Below, one piece after another: positions 58,405 through 64,000 of a DNA stretch of 64,000 bases. A program made the translations under genes and the position numbers. This DNA comes from Sycobia sp. Sy_11. Lineage: Eukaryota > Arthropoda > Insecta > Hymenoptera > Epichrysomallidae. Position 1 is the stretch's first letter. Every line of letters begins with the position of its first letter. Location: NCBI GenBank assembly GCA_018907035.1, contig JACCIC010000062.1, positions 2,502,501-2,566,500 of the forward strand, read 5' to 3'. The notes beneath the pieces were generated by a model. That model was not told where the DNA came from, searched no databases, and worked only from the letters and a program-made list of their open reading frames with translations.

Positions 58405-58975
58405 TTTTCCTACAACTATACGGTGAATCAGATACTCGATATAATCAATTTCCTTTCCTCGATGGTTCAGTAAAATATAATGTTGTTATATTGACCACAG
58501 CAGTGACGAGGTTATAATGCCCTGTACACAATACATAATTGTCAAATAGCTTTAAAAAATATGGTAGAAATTCCCCTACTCTAGAACCGAATACATAACG
58601 AAAGCTATGCGAGGCCTTTATTTAGTTTGTTTGGCCGCAATGAAAAAATAATAAAAATTATAAATTGATATTGATCACATACTAGGGAAGCCTTGAATCG
58701 TTCACTATGAATGTTACTTCAGGCTTTTCAGGCAATATCGGTCGAATCGTAATTGCATTTCAACCTAAATTGAGTACAGGTAAACAAGATAGGGACAAAT
58801 GAAAAAACGACAAATAAGAGCTTAGCAGTTACTATAGGAGATCAATACGCCTTGCTCCTATCTCCCAGAAAAATAATATACGTACATCGATATTGAACCT
58901 GCATTAACATGAATCGATTGGTAGGAATCGAAGATATAAAGCGTGAAAGACTATAGAGAAAGGGTAAGAAAAAGC

Positions 58976-58976
<1 letters not shown>
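58401..58976. other. AT-rich intergenic DNA
   Basis: Nothing supported. Confidence 0.4.

Positions 58977-59010
<34 letters not shown>
58977..59010. repeat. (GA)n microsatellite
   Basis: GA dinucleotides. Confidence 0.95.
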
Positions 59011-59012
<2 letters not shown>

Positions 59013-59345
59013 GAGACAGAAGTGCTCAAAGGATATCGGAGACTCGCTCGCGCGCTGAGTGGTCAGTCGGTCGCGGTTTTCGACCGCCGGTGTTATCCGT
59101 CGTCGATTCCGGTGATGCGGTTCGGTAGCGAGTCATCATTCCTGTTTTTACAGGAGAAAAATGTATATGACGCGCACGCGCGTTTGGAAGAGAGGGACCG
59201 AGAGAAAGAGAGAGAGAGAGAAAGGAGATTGATGGACAGATTATTCATAGGGATAGCGTGGCTGCATCGGCGGTTGTTTTGAGTGCATATTATATATAAG
59301 CGCGTGTGTTGGTCTACCGGGCAATTCAATTTGTGCGGGGATTAG
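59011..59345 (+). promoter_or_regulatory. Candidate promoter-like GC-rich segment
   Basis: After a (GA)n tract, a GC-rich segment contains TGGTCAGTCGGTCGCGG (59059-59075). This includes an arthropod initiator-like TCAGT followed by GGTCG-type downstream sequence. A second GA tract (59200-59226) follows. No exon is recognisable downstream; the 86-codon open frame at 59022-59282 has no domain. A guess based on motif and composition only. Confidence 0.25.
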
Positions 59346-60328
59346 GTGGGAGGGTGGGGTAATTCTGCACAAAATGTCCAAGTAAAAAATCAGATATAAT
59401 TTTTTCTATCTTTATAAAATTTCAGAGATATAAACTTTTATTTTTACTCATTCTTTATGTGTGAATGTACACTTATTATCGGTATTAAATACATTAGAGG
59501 AAAAAAATTGATCGCATATTAATATTTATGAATGACAAAAAGTTATTTAATTAAATCTATAAAACAATATTTTACAACAGGTGACTTTTATAAAGATGAC
59601 TGTTTCAAACTAGTATTTTTACAATATTAATTTATGCTAATGGGAATGTATAGGATATTTTTTCTCTCAAAATATTAATAAATTGTTCATTGTTACAATG
59701 TAAGTATGAAATGAAAAAATTTATAAAATGTACAAAATTATTTTAGAACTATCATATCTATATATGAAATATTAAGGATGAAATGTCATGAATATTATGA
59801 ATTTTTTAAAGGAACTATGCATTTTTTGACAATTTGATTTATGTTTTTCAATCATATTCATTTATAGTTTATAATTGTTTGATAACTGGTAACGTTTGTA
59901 ATTATAAATTATTTTTTTATTCATTGTAGATTGTAGATTTTTTCCCCGTTATATTAAAAAATATATTATTTAAAAAGATAATTTTTTACAAATTATTATT
60001 TATATTTGCAAGAAAAATATACTTTTAATTTCCAGTGCAATGGAGTATTTATTTATATTAATTAGATTTTACTAATATCAATATTAGTATAATAGTAGAT
60101 GATATATGTATGATATTGTATTAACATATTATGATGGTATGTATTATTGCTAAGGAACAAGATGAAAGTGTAATTTGAATAATAATTTTTAAGGATTTCA
60201 TTATAAAATTAAAGATTCTCGACTTGTCTTTGATAATGAATTATGTATGATTCTGTGGCTTATTGAATACCGTTTAGCCACTCTTACCGTAAGTCTTAAC
60301 AATTGGGACTTTCTAGTTGATATAAAGT
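59346..60328. other. AT-rich intergenic DNA
   Basis: Nothing supported. Confidence 0.4.
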
Positions 60329-61020
60329 TTGAACGTTTTCTGCATCTCGTTAATGCACGCGAGATCAACAGCGAAAATCAGCAGATTTAGTATGGCCAGG
60401 AGGAAGAATCTAAAAGCTACTTCCTTTACCGCGCTTTACCGTGGCGATGAAAAAGGGCGACATCGGCAATACGCATCACAGACCGGCGTGCACGGAAGCC
60501 GAATATTAGCGCGTGCGCGTTGCGTAAAAATGCCCATGTCGGGGGCGAGGATGATTTCTTGCCCCCGCGCTATCTCGCGGTCCCTCGGACCGAGCTCGGC
60601 GGTTTTTCCGGCCGTCGCGCCACTTTCCGCGCGCGGACGCGCCGCGGAAGCACTAAATAATGCGGCGAGCGCCGGAGCCGTCCGCTCGCCCGCGCGGCTG
60701 GATGATTGCGGGCGGGCCCGGGGCGGGGGGCGTTTATTTCGCGTTCACCCAGAATTATAGCTAAACTTTCGGGCGTTTGTTTCGCGGAATCTGCATACTA
60801 CGTCCGAAAGGACGACCGGCGACGAGGAGGCGCGCCCAAGGGTGGCTGCTAAGGAGGAGGGTCGCCCGCGTGGACTAGCTTGGGAAGCGTCCCGAGCTCG
60901 AGATTCGTTATGCGTCTTGTTTCGCGCTCTCCCTTCCTCCCTCCCGCTCTCTGCCTGGAGCCTTCCCGGCCCGTGCGTTCGGTCGTGGTCCTTTTTACAT
61001 AGGAATAGAGGGAAGTTTCT
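60329..61020. other. GC-rich / CpG island
   Basis: Peaks at 60530-60760, with the highest CpG density of the window. Open frames on both strands (60329-60760 +, 60745-61092 -) have no recognisable domain. Confidence 0.45.
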
Positions 61021-61429
61021 TTTGTTTCCGCTTGTTAAGAAGTTTAGGGTCCTAATATGCAAGGAGAATTCATCATTTGCATGTTTTTGCACTTTGTCTC
61101 TAATTTATAATTGCATTAAAACTTAAAAAGTCATCTGTTTACTTTATTATCCAAAATTTATTAAGTTTGCTTTGGTTGTTGCTTTGGTCATCTTTAGTCT
61201 TACAATATTTCATTTTATTCTTTTAGATTCTTATTCCATTTTTTCATTCATTGCATTCTAATAATTTAGCTGTAATAAAGTCGACACTGTCTTGTAATAT
61301 ATATTCTAATAATTAATATTATTATATCATTGTACATAGTTACATTTTATTATATGTAATTATTTATTATAAGTAAATACTATTATATATCTTATTTACG
61401 TATTACTATAATTAAAATATAATCCATTA
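61021..61429. other. AT-rich intergenic DNA
   Basis: Nothing supported. Confidence 0.35.
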
Positions 61430-61494
61430 TACGAGGCGTACGATCGCTCAACCGATAATAATTCAGTGGCCCGAGTTCAAGTCCCGGTCTCGGC
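61430..61494 (+). repeat. tRNA-like pseudogene or SINE head
   Basis: A B-box-like GAGTTCAAGTCCC sits in a T-arm that can pair CCGAG with CCCGG (one mismatch). It is followed by TCTCGGCCA, which could pair partly with ACGAGG at 61431-61436. At ~65 bases it is too short for a cloverleaf, so a tRNA-derived relic is likelier than a functional tRNA. Confidence 0.4.
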
Positions 61495-61689
61495 CAATTA
61501 TCAGAAGCGCTTCTCTAAAAATTTACATGTGCTTTGTTTACCAGCACATCGTAGACTTCCATTGCTAATTAGCACCACAAGTATTTGAAAGCATATATAA
61601 AGTGACGCTAATATAACATATAAATAAATACTTTATGCATAACGCCTTGAATAGTGTTTGCTAGATCGAATCAAAACATTTAACGATAA

Positions 61690-62060
61690 CCCATAACTTA
61701 ACAGAATCCTCGATATATGCTCCGTTCAGGCCCTATTGTACTCAGTATCATTGATGATTTCCTCATATACGTCTTGCTCGGCAGATTCTTCAATATCCAT
61801 AGTATCTTGTAATTATTACTCTTTTAGATCTATTCAGGCTGAATTTAACTTGTACCGATATAGGAAAGAAATACCTGTTTTCTGTAATCAAGATTAACAA
61901 GTAGGAAAATTATGGAAATGATTCCGCCTTCTATCTCTTATACCTAGTCCACGATCCTTAGCATTTCGAAGGAATTATACCTTTTTTATATTTGAAACTA
62001 TAGTTCAGAAATTAGGATTCTGATTAAAAATATACGCCATATAAATAGAATCCTAATTCC
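61690..62060 (-). mobile_element. Diverged relative of the TIR DNA transposon family 2
   Basis: On the - strand the sequence follows 8640-8890 closely: GGAATCATTTCCATAATTTT, CCTACTTGTTAATCTTG, CAGAAAACAGGTATTTCTTT, and ACGTATATGAGGAAATCATC. The terminus near 61690 is decayed. Confidence 0.55.
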
Positions 62061-62329
62061 TGAACGCTTTTTCAACTCGAACGAGTTGCACAATATACTA
62101 CGATATATTTAGGATATTTCAGATACTTTTTTCAGATTAGATTCCATAAAATAAATTCCCATAAAAACGATATTCACTATCCAGTTTATTTACAAAAACA
62201 TTACTTCTAAATTTTTTTGATTATGACCAATGAAATATCCCTGGAAGGAATGCATTCTATTTTTAAGGTATAAACAAGGAATTTTCGAATGAAGATACCT
62301 AATAACAGGGTATATTTGTAACGTAGTAA

Positions 62330-63140
62330 ATAGGAAAATATGTAACGTTTTTTACGGTCATTTCAAGCTATTTTTTCGGTATTTAAGGCCTATAATAGTT
62401 CGTTTCGTATCAATGTATTTTTGGTTACGACTAAAATTTATCTTAAAACAACGTTAAGCGAGGTATAATATATAGCCTAACTAAAAAATTCATATCGTTA
62501 TTATGCTTTCTTATATAAATTCATTGACTTTAATCATTATTTTAATTAATTGCTTATAAATGTTTATCAAGTTCATTTCGACAATTTTGAACTAACTTAT
62601 AAGTACGTTGGTTTTATATACATTATATATATCTAAATACATATACAACGCATGGACAATAGTTTACACATTCGTATACAATATATGTTATACTTATGTG
62701 AAGTCATAATCGGGCTTATCTACTAGCCAAGTTAATGTTTTACCACTTGCGGGTATGGCAAATCATCAGACATGTCGTATGAACACTCTCCATAAATTCA
62801 AGTTACGAATTATAGTTATTAACTCAGCATACTTTTTAATTTAAACAATTAATTTTATTTTATAAAATTTCAAAAATTTCAAATGATATTATTTATTTTA
62901 TAAATAAATATGATAGAATTTCTAATTAACAACCAATAATTGAAGCCGGTATAAGACATCAAAGAATCAAATTTTTTAATTAATTGCATCAAGCGAAATT
63001 TTAGATGTTAAATAATGAAAGGAAAATATTTCCAAAACTACTTTATTACGTATAATTTTTAAGATGGCAAAATCGAGCGACAAGCAGACTTTATTGTTAC
63101 TTTGTAATTTTTTTAAATTACTAGTTTGCATATCTTATGA
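62330..63140 (+). repeat. Unclassified ~0.8 kb dispersed repeat, copy 2
   Basis: Collinear with 13440-14240 (see that entry). Non-coding and strongly diverged. The central ~300 bases (62600-62930) align poorly. Confidence 0.55.
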
Positions 63141-63867
63141 TTTTTCTTTTATTAAATCAACAACATCATGTTATAATATTATATAAATATTAATTGTTAA
63201 AGAAATTGCTCATTTACTAACCAGAATTTTTACTATTATTATTATTATTATTTATTATTAAAAATTGCTAGATTTCTACAGGGGATATTTTTCTATTTTA
63301 GATATATATTTAATCTTTCCACTTATAAATTTATATCACATAGCGAATTTTAGAGTCTGTGTGTCTTTGAGCGCGGCGTTTCTCTCAATACTGTGCTAGA
63401 ATACGGATCAACTCTTCCAATAAACAAGTATTTCCCGATTTCCTGGATAATAAGACAATCAGCAGGGTCGCGGTGTCGCTCCTCAACTTCCTCCAGCCGC
63501 GAAACTGCGTGACCGCGAACAATCGGCAGAAGTGTGGTTGCGAGAAAGATATGGCGATATGCCCTCCCCCTGCGCACTCACGCCTGCCCGCTCGTTCGTT
63601 CATTCGTTCGTTTGCCCGCACGCCCGCTCCCTCCCCCTCCAGGGGCGCAGAGAAAATTTACGGCTGGGGCGAACTTTCAGCGGCGTTCGTACTCCCGGTC
63701 CGCCTTGAACTCGCGCGAGGCCACCCTCGCCCGCCCCTTTCTTTCTTCTCGGGGCGCGAGCAGCCCGGGCGTCCCGACGTACTTTCAAAATTCGAGCTAT
63801 AAAACTTTTCGCCGGCGCGCGCAGCCAGCGCGCGCGATCATTTGTACGCGCGGGGATCGGGGAAGGT
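63141..63867. other. AT-rich DNA passing into a GC-rich island
   Basis: GC-rich from ~63350, CpG-dense at 63560-63860. Open frames on both strands are without domains. It directly precedes the terminal GA tract. Confidence 0.4.
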
Positions 63868-63885
63868 GGAGAGAGTGAGAGAGAG

Positions 63886-63954
<69 letters not shown>

Positions 63955-63960
63955 GGAGAG
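63868..63960. repeat. (GA)n microsatellite
   Basis: GA dinucleotides with a few interruptions, close to the window end. Confidence 0.95.
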
Positions 63961-64000
63961 ATGAAGCCGCGATGGGTGGACAGGGGGGAGGGGGTGAGCG

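Noticed and set aside
61430..61494. Functional tRNA gene
   Set aside because: Too short, no anticodon arm or full acceptor pairing; listed as a tRNA-like relic instead.

Overview
The window looks like a nuclear contig from an insect, most likely a hymenopteran and plausibly an ant. The evidence is AT-rich non-coding DNA, many (TA)n and (GA/CT)n microsatellites, isolated GC/CpG-rich islands, spliced genes with GT-AG introns, and insect-type GMC oxidoreductases next to I-clade LINE, mariner and copia relics. The species assignment is inference. Nothing prokaryotic is present: no operons, ribosome binding sites or CRISPR array.

Only two intact protein-coding genes are convincing. Both are on the + strand and are tandem paralogues of secreted FAD-dependent GMC oxidoreductases of the glucose-dehydrogenase type. 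GMC-1 spans 11699-17898 (4 exons, 645 aa) and GMC-2 spans 26573-36052 (4 exons, 643 aa). Exons 2, 3 and 4 have exactly the same lengths and phases in both (610, 894 and 138 nt), so they arose by duplication. Despite clear overall divergence they share blocks of perfect or near-perfect DNA identity (126, 53 and 96 bp), best explained by gene conversion. Both carry a His-His pair at the expected catalytic positions.

The rest of the 5-51 kb region is a mobile-element graveyard. Between the two genes lies a decayed I-clade non-LTR retrotransposon on the - strand (18124-23530), with ORF1, endonuclease, reverse transcriptase and RNase H, followed by the 5' half of a related element (a second ORF1). 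Intron 2 of GMC-2 holds a solo LTR with a perfect 5-bp target duplication (30161-30607). It also holds a D,D34D mariner relic (32025-33882) into which a copia-type LTR element (32120-33172) inserted. Non-autonomous families without an obvious name recur: a MITE-like family with about ten copies, a TA-flanked terminal-inverted-repeat element of 1.26 kb (7649-8908) with two relatives, and an unclassified ~0.8 kb repeat with two copies.

The outer parts (1-5 kb and 37-64 kb) contain no recognisable gene. They alternate AT-rich DNA with GC-rich islands (near 3.6-4.2, 44.4-45.3, 48.5-49.3, 52.0-52.5, 53.4-54.0, 55.7-56.0, 60.3-61.0 and 63.4-63.9 kb) and long GA/CT tracts, which could be cis-regulatory or promoter-proximal DNA of genes outside the window. 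That is inference. All homology calls come from reading motifs by eye; no database search was possible.
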